Assembly (NCBI RefSeq): GCF_027474405.1
Contig: NZ_CP114871.1
Coordinates: forward strand, 620,001 to 684,000
Direction: 5' to 3'
Length of the DNA stretch: 64,000 nt
Origin: Caulobacter sp. NIBR2454
Lineage (GTDB): Bacteria > Pseudomonadota > Alphaproteobacteria > Caulobacterales > Caulobacteraceae
Made by a program: the position numbers and the translations under genes. Positions 7,834 to 15,153 of the stretch are shown one piece after another. How positions within the stretch are numbered: the first letter of the stretch is position 1; every line of letters begins with the position of its first letter. The notes beneath the pieces are model-generated. The model was given only the letters and a program-made list of their open reading frames with translations. It was not told where the DNA came from and searched no databases.

Positions 7834-8289
7834 TCAGGCGGCGACGCGTTCGGTGGAGACCACCGCCATGGTGGCCAGACCGACGGCGACCAGGCGCTCG
7901 ACGCCCGCCTCGTCGATCACATGAACCTTGGCCTCGACCGGGATCAGCAGCCGGCCCGGCTTGATCACCTCGGCGCGGCAGACCAGACGGCCGCTGCGGG
8001 CGGCGGCGACGATGTTCAGCTTGTACTCGGCGGTCAGCACCGCCTCGCTGGACGAGCGCAGGACCGTTCCCGCTGCGGCCGCGCAGGCGATGTCGACGAC
8101 AAAGCCTACCGCCCCGCCATGGAAGAAGCCGTTGTGCTGGGCCACTTCCTCACGGAAGGGCAGGACGATCTCGACCCAGCCCGGCTGAACCTTGGCCACC
8201 TCGGCGCCCATGTGCCGGAACAGGCCCTGGGCGTGCAGGGCGGCGCGCACCTTGTCGGCCACCTGTTCGAAGACTGCGCTGTCCGTCAT
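7834..8289 (-). CDS. PaaI-like hotdog thioesterase (second copy)
   Basis: A 151-residue hotdog thioesterase starting at ATG 8289; the open frame extends to 8340, but the added N-terminus looks untranslated. It has the same fold markers as its downstream neighbour: EEVAQHNGFFHGGAVGFVVD, including the HNGFFHGG turn, and AEYKLNIVAAARSGRL as central strands. The two proteins share only the family motif, so they are old paralogues, not a recent duplication. Both likely clear unwanted acyl-CoA thioesters in the cytoplasm. Confidence 0.85.
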   Translation of the reverse strand: MTDSAVFEQVADKVRAALHAQGLFRHMGAEVAKVQPGWVEIVLPFREEVAQHNGFFHGGAVGFVVDIACAAAAGTVLRSSSEAVLTAEYKLNIVAAARSGRLVCRAEVIKPGRLLIPVEAKVHVIDEAGVERLVAVGLATMAVVSTERVAA

Positions 8290-8356
8290 GCGATATCCTT
8301 CGTATGCGAAACATCTATCCGCACGAAGGAGAGCGGGCAAGTCCTGATTCAGAACC

Positions 8357-9178
8357 CTATTTGGGAGCGAGCCGTCCGGCGCTGAGATTGACCTTCAGCG
8401 CGAACTTCTGAACCGGGCTCAGGGCGAGGGGCGCGAGGCCCCGGATGGCCGCGAAGGCGGTCTCATTGGAGTCGTCGCCCACGTCCGCATTGTTCTTGCG
8501 CTGATCGGCGATGGTGCTTTCGTGGACCAGGGTCCCATCGGCGGCCCGGACGGCTTGGCTGTGATAGAGCTTCACGCCTTCCGGCAGCTTGGTCAGCAGA
8601 CGGCGCAGGGACTGGTGCAACTGCACCGGATTGGCGGTCGGCATGTCGGTCGAGCCCGCGCTCTTGGCGTCGGCGCTTAGCGCGGTGCCGACGAAGACCA
8701 CGTTGCCCACACGATAGGCCACCGCCTCTGGCGTGCGACCCGGGATCGGCAGGGCGTACAGCTTCAGCGAGCCCATGGGCATGGGATCGCCGCCGCGGGC
8801 CAGCTTGTCGAAGTCATAACCCATGGAATCGACGCCCGAGACGCTGACCTCGATGCCCGCCAGCGGGCAGAGGGCGGCGATGGTCTTGGGAACCTCCGCC
8901 CCGACGCAGGTCGAGCCGCCGGTCAGGTACTTGATGCGCCCGGCGGCCGATATGCGATCGCCCTCGATGGCGGTCTGCACGATCCAGGTCGGACCCAGAT
9001 CACGCTCGCGAATCTTGCCGACGATGTTCTCAATGAACGCGCTGGAGAGCTTCTTGGCGACCGGATCGATGTCCAGGACAGGGTCCACGAACGTGCACAG
9101 ACCCGTCGAGGGGTCGATGATCAGGTACGTTACGGCGAGGCTGTCCGGATTTACGAACGCCTGGATTTCCGGCTGCAT
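8357..9178 (-). CDS. Metallo-beta-lactamase-fold protein lacking most metal ligands
   Basis: A 273-residue protein whose layout matches the ETHE1/Blh group of metallo-beta-lactamase-fold sulfur dioxygenases and hydrolases: an N-terminal strand ending in DPVLDID, an IVQTAIEGDR segment, GRTPEAVAYRVGNVVFVG and a C-terminal YHSQ. In active members the corresponding motifs are THxHxDH, GHTP and VGDTLF. Here the positions read A70, E72, D74, R75, R148 and T165, so most metal-binding residues are replaced; only D74 and H206 resemble the originals. It is therefore probably a non-catalytic homologue, perhaps a structural or sensory protein. The frame is intact. Confidence 0.65.
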   Translation of the reverse strand: MQPEIQAFVNPDSLAVTYLIIDPSTGLCTFVDPVLDIDPVAKKLSSAFIENIVGKIRERDLGPTWIVQTAIEGDRISAAGRIKYLTGGSTCVGAEVPKTIAALCPLAGIEVSVSGVDSMGYDFDKLARGGDPMPMGSLKLYALPIPGRTPEAVAYRVGNVVFVGTALSADAKSAGSTDMPTANPVQLHQSLRRLLTKLPEGVKLYHSQAVRAADGTLVHESTIADQRKNNADVGDDSNETAFAAIRGLAPLALSPVQKFALKVNLSAGRLAPK

Positions 9179-9270
9179 GCGGTTCCCGCCGCTTCCTCAA
9201 ACTAACTGGGGCAACATGACCCAAGCGTCTTAAAGCAATACGAACGCCGACCGATTTTGGGACAAGGGTT

Positions 9271-10374
9271 TCAACTTCGCCATTTCAGCGTCGCTGGCGT
9301 CACCGGATTGCGGAACGCCCGGCCCTCCGTGCGGCTGGCGGTCCATTCGCGCTTAAGCTGCTGATACCACTTGGCTTGGCGGTCGGCGTCATCCACCCAG
9401 AGCAGGGCTGGATCGTAGCGCAGGCCCTCATTCTGAAGATTCACCATTGCGGCGTCTTGCCGCAGGAAGATGCGCGCCGCCTTACGGATAACGGGCCGCA
9501 GGACGATGAAGGCCGGGTGATCGGACCACATGATCTGGGTGATCCGGGTTCGATTTTCGTCCATCGGCGTCAGGCAGGTCAGGGAAAGCACCTGACGCTT
9601 GCCCACTGTCACATGCTCCCAGCGCAGTCCGGGCAGGCGGAAGGTGATCTCCGTCAACGGCTCGCCGCCCAATACGGCGTAGGCGCGGGAATTCTTGGAC
9701 GGCTCGTGGCGAACCATGGCGAAGCCCGCCTCGCGCGGCTCGAACCTCTTGGCCTTTTCGTGCTGGCTCTTGGCGGAACGCCACCACCACTGCTGATGCA
9801 CGTACGGCCCGTGGGCCGGGTCCATCAGTCCGACGACGGCGTGGTCGATGTGGCTGTCGAACACCATGCGGTCCACCAGCTTGGGTCGCCCGCCCACCAC
9901 GCCGGGGAAGACCGGCGGCGGCTCCGGCGGCTCGCCGGCGAAGCGCGGGTCCGACGAAATCCAGACGAACACCATCCCCTGGCTTTCGACAGCGGGATAA
10001 CGGCGCACCCGAATGCGTTCGACCTCCATCGCCTGATTGTCCACCAGGGACGGAACCGTGGTGCAGATCCCCTCGTCGGTAGAGAACCGCCAGCCGTGAT
10101 AGGGGCACTCGACGCTTTCGCGCCCGTCGCATTCGCGTTTCAGTTTGCCCGCCGATAGCGGCGCGGCTCGATGCGGACAGATGTCTTTCAGCGCATAGAC
10201 GCCGCCGTCGCCGCGCCGGCCCAGCAGCACCGGCTCGCCTAGCAGCTCATAGCGTTGCAGCTTGCCGCGCTTCAAATCCCCCGACAGGGCCGCGAAGTAC
10301 CAGCTGTCCAGCAGGAAGCCCTGCCCGAACTTCTGGGTCACTGATTTGCCGGTAGGGGCGTCGCCTTCAGCCAT
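9271..10374 (-). CDS. Rieske [2Fe-2S] aromatic ring-hydroxylating oxygenase
   Basis: A 367-residue oxygenase large subunit. The N-terminal Rieske domain has C-P-H at CPHRAAPLSAG and, about 18 residues later, C-P-Y-H at ECPYHGWRF, the four ligands of the 2Fe-2S cluster. The C-terminal catalytic domain carries the likely mononuclear iron site in DSHIDHAVVGLMDPAHGPYV, which has the usual D/E-x2-H-x4-H type spacing. ATG 10374 is chosen because earlier codons would run into the peptidase gene upstream. It resembles the Pao/VanA-like single-component group. The substrate is unknown; no ferredoxin or reductase gene is adjacent, so electrons must come from elsewhere. Confidence 0.85.
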   Translation of the reverse strand: MAEGDAPTGKSVTQKFGQGFLLDSWYFAALSGDLKRGKLQRYELLGEPVLLGRRGDGGVYALKDICPHRAAPLSAGKLKRECDGRESVECPYHGWRFSTDEGICTTVPSLVDNQAMEVERIRVRRYPAVESQGMVFVWISSDPRFAGEPPEPPPVFPGVVGGRPKLVDRMVFDSHIDHAVVGLMDPAHGPYVHQQWWWRSAKSQHEKAKRFEPREAGFAMVRHEPSKNSRAYAVLGGEPLTEITFRLPGLRWEHVTVGKRQVLSLTCLTPMDENRTRITQIMWSDHPAFIVLRPVIRKAARIFLRQDAAMVNLQNEGLRYDPALLWVDDADRQAKWYQQLKREWTASRTEGRAFRNPVTPATLKWRS

Positions 10375-10390
10375 GGCTCCCTTTAGCTTT

Positions 10391-11863
10391 TCAGCGGGCC
10401 GCCGTCTCCACCAGCCGCATGTAGAACCGCACCATCTTGCCCACGTCCTCGATGGCGATGTGTTCGTTGGTGCCATGGATCATGGCCAGGTCCTTCTGAC
10501 CCAGGGTGATCGGTTGGAAGCGATAGGTCGCGTCGGAAACGGGCGTCATGTAGCGGCTGTCGGTCCCCGCCACGACCAGGCTCGGGGCGACCGGCGCGCC
10601 GGTCTCAGCCGCGGCCACGCCGGCGATGGTCTTCCAAGCCTCGGACTCGGTCGAGGCGACCCCCGACGGCTCCACTGGGGTATTGATCCACGATAGGGTC
10701 ACCGGCAGGTCGCCCACCGCCGCCTTGGCCCGCGCCATGACCGACGCCGAGGTGTCGCCCGGCGCGATGCGGTAATTGATCCAGGCCGTGGCGTCCTGCG
10801 GCAGGACGTTCTCCTTCGGCGACCCTTTCAGCATGGTCGGGGCGATGGTGGTGTGCAGCATGGCCGCCCCCGCCGCCGTCTTGCCCGTCTCCTTCACCAG
10901 CAGAGGTGAGAACAGCCAGGTGTTGGCGGCCGCCATCTTCACGACAGGCGACGCCTGCGGCGCGAGCGCCTTCAGCATGTCCGCCCCGGGGCCCGTGAAC
11001 CGCAGCGGGAAGGGATCGCCGGTGATCGCCAGCACCGCCTTTGACAGGGTCTCGACCCCGGTCTCCTTGGGCGGGGTGGACGAGTGACCCCCCGCCGCCT
11101 TGGCGGTGACGGTCAGGGTCGCATAGCCCTTCTCCGCCGTGCCGATCAGGGCCACCTTGCCGCCGGTCACCGGATGGTCGGCGATCACCGCCATGCCTTC
11201 ATCCAGGACAAAGTGCGCCCGCACACCCCGCGCCTTCAGCAGGGCGGCGGCCGCCTTGGCGCCTGAACCGCCGGCTTCCTCGTCATGCCCGCTGACCAGG
11301 ATGATCGTCCGCCGCGGCTGGTAGCCGCCAGCCGCCAGGTTCTCCATCGCCTCGAACAGGGCGACGAGCGATCCCTTGTCGTCGATCGCGCCCCGGCCCC
11401 AGACCGCGCCTTCGGCGATCAGTCCCTCGAATGGCGGGTGCTTCCAGTCGCCCTCGGTCCCAGCGGTGACCGGCACCACGTCCTGGTGCGCCATCAGGAT
11501 CGCCGGCCGCAGGGACGGGTCCGACCCCCTCCAGGTATAGACCAGGGCGTGGTTGGCCACTGTCTCGCGGGTCATCACCGCATGGGCGGCGGGGTAGGTG
11601 GTCTGCAGCCAGGCGTGCAACTTGTCCCATTCCGCCGGCTGGTTCTCCGCGGGATTCTGGTGGCTGATGGTCTGGAAACGGATGGCCTGCGCCAGCCGCT
11701 CGGCCACGCGGGCGGCGTCGACATTGCGCGGCGCTGGCAGATTCAGGGATGCCGGATCGACCACCGCCGGGGGCTTGAAGGTGACGGTCCGGACCGCCAC
11801 CACAGCGCCGATAGCCACCACCACGCCAAGGCCTGTGAAGGCCGCCGTGCGAACCAAACCCAT
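10391..11863 (-). CDS. M20-family metallopeptidase (carboxypeptidase S-like)
   Basis: A 490-residue zinc peptidase. An N-terminal hydrophobic segment (residues 9-25, VVVAIGAVVAV) forms a signal anchor, placing the catalytic part in the periplasm. The M20 metal motifs are visible: MAHQDVVP (first His and the catalytic Asp), GRGAIDDKGSL (bridging Asp), GHDEEAGG (catalytic Glu pair), DEGMA, and a C-terminal MIHGTNEHI with the last His ligand. The insert between about 240 and 350 is the dimerisation domain. It should trim C-terminal residues or dipeptides from peptides. The stop lies 16 bases before the Rieske gene, suggesting a small operon. Confidence 0.9.
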   Translation of the reverse strand: MGLVRTAAFTGLGVVVAIGAVVAVRTVTFKPPAVVDPASLNLPAPRNVDAARVAERLAQAIRFQTISHQNPAENQPAEWDKLHAWLQTTYPAAHAVMTRETVANHALVYTWRGSDPSLRPAILMAHQDVVPVTAGTEGDWKHPPFEGLIAEGAVWGRGAIDDKGSLVALFEAMENLAAGGYQPRRTIILVSGHDEEAGGSGAKAAAALLKARGVRAHFVLDEGMAVIADHPVTGGKVALIGTAEKGYATLTVTAKAAGGHSSTPPKETGVETLSKAVLAITGDPFPLRFTGPGADMLKALAPQASPVVKMAAANTWLFSPLLVKETGKTAAGAAMLHTTIAPTMLKGSPKENVLPQDATAWINYRIAPGDTSASVMARAKAAVGDLPVTLSWINTPVEPSGVASTESEAWKTIAGVAAAETGAPVAPSLVVAGTDSRYMTPVSDATYRFQPITLGQKDLAMIHGTNEHIAIEDVGKMVRFYMRLVETAAR

Positions 11864-11914
11864 GTCCCGCTCCCTTATTTTGGAACGAGCTTAGGCGTAT
11901 CGCGGGCGGTGCGG

Positions 11915-13507
11915 CTAGAGGCGAAGAAGGACCGCCGCATAGGGACCCAGCGCCACCGATCCGTCCTTGATCCGAACCTCGCCCGTCGCGGCCAGGGCCT
12001 CGCCCCCGAGAACCGTCGCCCAGGTGACGGTCTCCCGGCTCAGGTTGAACAGGCAGGCCACGTGGTCGCCGCCCTCGCGCCGCTCAAAGGCCAGGATCGG
12101 CGCCGGCGCCTCGATGAAGTCCAGACTGCCCAGGCGAAGGGCCGGCGAATGGCGACGGACCTTCATCAGCAGGCGCGAAAAGGCCAGGGTCGAGCCGGCG
12201 TCGCCGTCCTGTTCGGCCACCGTCAGGCCCACATGCTCCTTGGCCGCCGGCAGCCAGGGTGAGCCGGTGGTGAAGCCGAAGTGCTGCTCCTCATTCCACG
12301 GCATCGGCGTGCGGCAGCCGTCCCGTCCCTTGGCCACTGGGTAGTAGAGATCTCCCATGGGATCGCGCAGCTGATCGCGGGTCAGGTCCGCCTCGGGCAA
12401 GCCCAGCTCCTCGCCCTGATAGAGCAGGATCGTGCCGCGCAGGCTCAGCAGCAGGGCCAGCATCAGCCGCGCCAGTTCCGGCCCGGCGTTCACGCCGCCG
12501 AACCGCGTCACGGTCCGAACGATGTCGTGGTTGGAGAACGCCACGCAGGGCCAATGGTCCGCGTGCTCGGACAGCAGTTGATAGTGCGTCTGCAGGAAGG
12601 TCCGCTCCAGCTCCGACGCGATCAGGAGCGGAAAACTGTAGCCCGAGTGCAGGCCCGCGTCGGGCGCCGCCAGCCCGCCAGAGAGCGCCGCCTCCTCGAA
12701 GAATTCGCCGAAGACAAAACGGTCGTCGTGACGCTCCACCGTGCGCCGCACCGCATCCATGGCCTCGATGTTGTCAGGCCGGTTGCTGTCGTGCAGGTGC
12801 CGCTGAAGATTGGGCGCGTGGCCCCAGTGCCAGGCGGTCTTGCTCTCCGCCGGTTCGGCCGGATTGTCGGTCAGCTCCGGGTCGTGCAGGTAGCAGTTGG
12901 TGGTGTCGAGGCGAAAGCCGTCCGCCCCCCGCGTCAGCCAGAAATCCAGCACGTTCAACGCCGCCTGCCGGGCGTCCGGGTTGTGCCAGTTCAGCTTCGG
13001 CTGCTGGCGCAGGAAGCGGTGGTGGAAATGCTGCCGCCGCGCCGGCTGATAGGACCACGCCGCCCCGCCGAACGCCGCCAGCCAGTTGTTGGGCGGCGTG
13101 CCGTCGTCCTTGGGCTCGGCCCAAACGTACCAGTCGGCCTTGGCGTTATCGCGGCTGCGCAGGCTCTCCTGGAACCAGGGGTGCTCGTCGCTGGTGTGCG
13201 CCAGCACTTCGTCCAGCAAAACCTTGATCCTGCGGGCATGGGCCGCCTCCAGCAGGGCGTCGAAATCGGCCAGCGTCCCGTAGTCGGGATGCACGTCCTC
13301 ATAATCGCTAACGTCATAGCCCCAATCGCGGTTCGGCGACGGGTGGATCGGCGACAGCCAGATCGCGTCCACCCCCAGGCTCTGGATGTAGTCGAGCTTG
13401 GCGATCAGGCCCGGCAGGTCGCCGTGCCCGTCGCCGTCGCTGTCGAAGAAGCTGCGCACATAGACCTGATAGACCACCGCGCCGCGCCACCAGGGTGTGT
13501 TGGTCAT
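11915..13507 (-). CDS. GH13 alpha-glucosidase
   Basis: A 530-residue glycoside hydrolase of family 13, retaining alpha-glucosidase type. The conserved regions appear in order: DEVLAHTSDEHPWF (region I), DGFRLDTTN (region II, with nucleophile Asp), FGEFFE (region III, acid/base Glu) and FSNHDIVR (region IV, transition-state Asp). The N-terminus WWRGAVVYQVYVRSF is the standard start of the TIM barrel. ATG 13507 is preferred over 13519 because GGAG lies at the right distance. No signal peptide is seen, so the enzyme is cytoplasmic. Maltose or other alpha-1,4 or alpha-1,6 glucosides are likely substrates, but no transporter gene is adjacent. Confidence 0.93.
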   Translation of the reverse strand: MTNTPWWRGAVVYQVYVRSFFDSDGDGHGDLPGLIAKLDYIQSLGVDAIWLSPIHPSPNRDWGYDVSDYEDVHPDYGTLADFDALLEAAHARRIKVLLDEVLAHTSDEHPWFQESLRSRDNAKADWYVWAEPKDDGTPPNNWLAAFGGAAWSYQPARRQHFHHRFLRQQPKLNWHNPDARQAALNVLDFWLTRGADGFRLDTTNCYLHDPELTDNPAEPAESKTAWHWGHAPNLQRHLHDSNRPDNIEAMDAVRRTVERHDDRFVFGEFFEEAALSGGLAAPDAGLHSGYSFPLLIASELERTFLQTHYQLLSEHADHWPCVAFSNHDIVRTVTRFGGVNAGPELARLMLALLLSLRGTILLYQGEELGLPEADLTRDQLRDPMGDLYYPVAKGRDGCRTPMPWNEEQHFGFTTGSPWLPAAKEHVGLTVAEQDGDAGSTLAFSRLLMKVRRHSPALRLGSLDFIEAPAPILAFERREGGDHVACLFNLSRETVTWATVLGGEALAATGEVRIKDGSVALGPYAAVLLRL

Positions 13508-13520
13508 AGCTGTCTCCATG

Positions 13521-13628
13521 CGTGCTTCGCGACGCGCCCGGGCGGGCGCTCCTCAGCATGACGGATTCAGCTTGCCCCGACTTCGTCATCCTGAGGAGCC
13601 GGCGCGGCCGGCGTCCCGAGGACGCACG
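13521..13628. repeat. Inverted pair of REP-like intergenic elements
   Basis: Two related elements of about 43-45 bases face each other between the alpha-glucosidase and ccr genes. The left copy (13521-13563) runs from CGTGCTTCG to CAGCATGACG and the right copy (13584-13628) is its imperfect reverse complement, from CGTCATCCTGAGGAG to GACGCACG. Each contains its own GC-rich palindrome. The CTGAGGAG-type repeat is common between genes in Caulobacter relatives. As a pair they can fold into one long stem that could slow transcription or protect the mRNA ends. Confidence 0.7.
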
Positions 13629-13662
13629 GCGCTCCGGCCTGGCTGACTAGCGGCTCAACGGC

Positions 13663-14940
13663 TCAGGCGTTCCCGTCCGACAGCTCCCGCACCTCTTCGA
13701 AGGTGCGCAGGCCGGGCCGCTGGGCGCAGACCAGCACGCCCATGTTCCCGGGCAGGTGCTTGTTGTCGAGCATCTTCTCGTGCGCCGCCGGGATGTCGTC
13801 CCAGGGGAACACTTCCGACAGGCACGGGTCGATGCGACGGTCGATGACCAGCTGGTTGGCCGCGCTGGCCTGCATCAGGTTGGCGAAGTGCGACCCTTGC
13901 ACCCGCTTTTGCCGCATCCACAGGAAGCGCGCATCCATGGTCAGGTTATAGCCGCTGGTCCCCGCGCAGATCGCGACCATGCCGCCGCGCTTCACCAGGA
14001 AGACCGAGACGGGGAAGGTCGACTCTCCCGGGTGCTCGAACACCAAATCGACGTCGCGGTTGCCGGTGATCTGCCAGATGGCTTTGCCAAACTTGCGCGT
14101 CTCTTTCATGTAGTCGTTGAACTCGGGGCCGTTCACCGTGGGCAGCTGGCCCCAGCAGTTGAATTCCTTGCGGTTCAGCACCGCCTTGGCGCCCTGGCTT
14201 TTGACGAAGTCGATCTTGTCGTCGTCGCTGACAACCCCGATGGCGTGCGCGCCGGCCACGGCGGCCAACTGCACGGCGAAGACGCCCAGCCCCCCGCTCG
14301 CGCCCCAGACCAGCACGTTCTGGCCGGGCTTCAGCTCATGCGGCTTGTGCCCGAACAACATGCGATAGGCGGTGGCCAGGGTCAGGGTGTAGCAGGCGGC
14401 CTCCTCCCAGGTCAGGTGCTTGGGTCGCGGCATCAGCTGGCGCGACTGCACCCGGCAGAACTGGGCGAAACTGCCGTCCGGCGTCTCGTAGCCCCAGATG
14501 CGTTGGCTGGACGAGAACATCGGGTCGCCGCCGTTGCACTCCTCGTCGTCGCCGTCGTCCTGATTGCAGTGGATGACGACCTCGTCGCCCACCTTCCAGC
14601 GCTTGACCTTGGCCCCCACCGCCCAGACCACGCCCGAGGCGTCGGACCCGGCGATGTGATAGGGGTGCTTGTGTCCGTCCAGCGGGCTGATCGGCTCGCC
14701 CAGGGCGGCCCACACGCCGTTGTAGTTCACGCCCGCGGCCATCACGAGCACCAGCACCTCGTCCTCGCCGATGGTCCAGGTCGGCACCACCTCCACCTGC
14801 ATGGCGGTGGCCGGACGGCCGTGGCGCTCCTTGCGCACGGTCCAGGCGTACATGTTCTTGGGCACATGGAAGGCTGGCGGGATCTCACCGATCTCGTACA
14901 GGTCCTTCAGTTCGGTCTTCTCGACCGTGGCGGTCGTCAT
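13663..14940 (-). CDS. ccr: Crotonyl-CoA carboxylase/reductase
   Basis: A 425-residue member of the zinc-independent medium-chain dehydrogenase/reductase family that carboxylates crotonyl-CoA with NADPH to ethylmalonyl-CoA, the key step of the ethylmalonyl-CoA pathway for acetyl-CoA assimilation. Diagnostic phrases are YAWTVRKERHGRPATAMQVE, AGVNYNGVWAALG and ITGNRDVDLVFEHPGESTFP. The NADPH-binding Rossmann part begins with VWGASGGLGVFAVQLA. Length matches the family. It is divergent from ethylmalonyl-CoA mutase, the enzyme two steps later in the same pathway, across a shared control region. The start ATG has AAGGGAG upstream. Confidence 0.97.
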   Translation of the reverse strand: MTTATVEKTELKDLYEIGEIPPAFHVPKNMYAWTVRKERHGRPATAMQVEVVPTWTIGEDEVLVLVMAAGVNYNGVWAALGEPISPLDGHKHPYHIAGSDASGVVWAVGAKVKRWKVGDEVVIHCNQDDGDDEECNGGDPMFSSSQRIWGYETPDGSFAQFCRVQSRQLMPRPKHLTWEEAACYTLTLATAYRMLFGHKPHELKPGQNVLVWGASGGLGVFAVQLAAVAGAHAIGVVSDDDKIDFVKSQGAKAVLNRKEFNCWGQLPTVNGPEFNDYMKETRKFGKAIWQITGNRDVDLVFEHPGESTFPVSVFLVKRGGMVAICAGTSGYNLTMDARFLWMRQKRVQGSHFANLMQASAANQLVIDRRIDPCLSEVFPWDDIPAAHEKMLDNKHLPGNMGVLVCAQRPGLRTFEEVRELSDGNA

Positions 14941-15020
14941 GGCGCGGCTCCCTTCTGCGCTGCAACATAGATCGAACGCGTGAGCGCCCGACGCGGACCA
15001 TTGGTCTGGCCCGTCATTTC

Positions 15021-15093
15021 GCCAGTTTCAGCGTATTTCCCGCTGCTCTGACGCCAACGAGTGTTTGACAACTCTTTGAAACTGGCAAGACTG
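15021..15093. promoter_or_regulatory. Control region of ccr and ecm with a 10-base inverted repeat
   Basis: The gap between the divergent ccr and ecm genes holds GCCAGTTTCA at 15021-15030 and its exact reverse complement TGAAACTGGC at 15077-15086. A TTGACA -35 element (15065-15070) is followed 17 bases later by AGACTG (15088-15093), a weak -10, giving a promoter for ecm. The second half-site falls in the spacer between them, as expected for an operator. The two half-sites are 46 bases apart, so looping or two dimers are possible. Identity of the regulator is unknown. Confidence 0.5.
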
Positions 15094-15153
15094 TTTTTGC
15101 ACCGCAACACGGACAAAGAAGCCGGATATTGCGTTGCGGCAGGGAGCGAGCCT

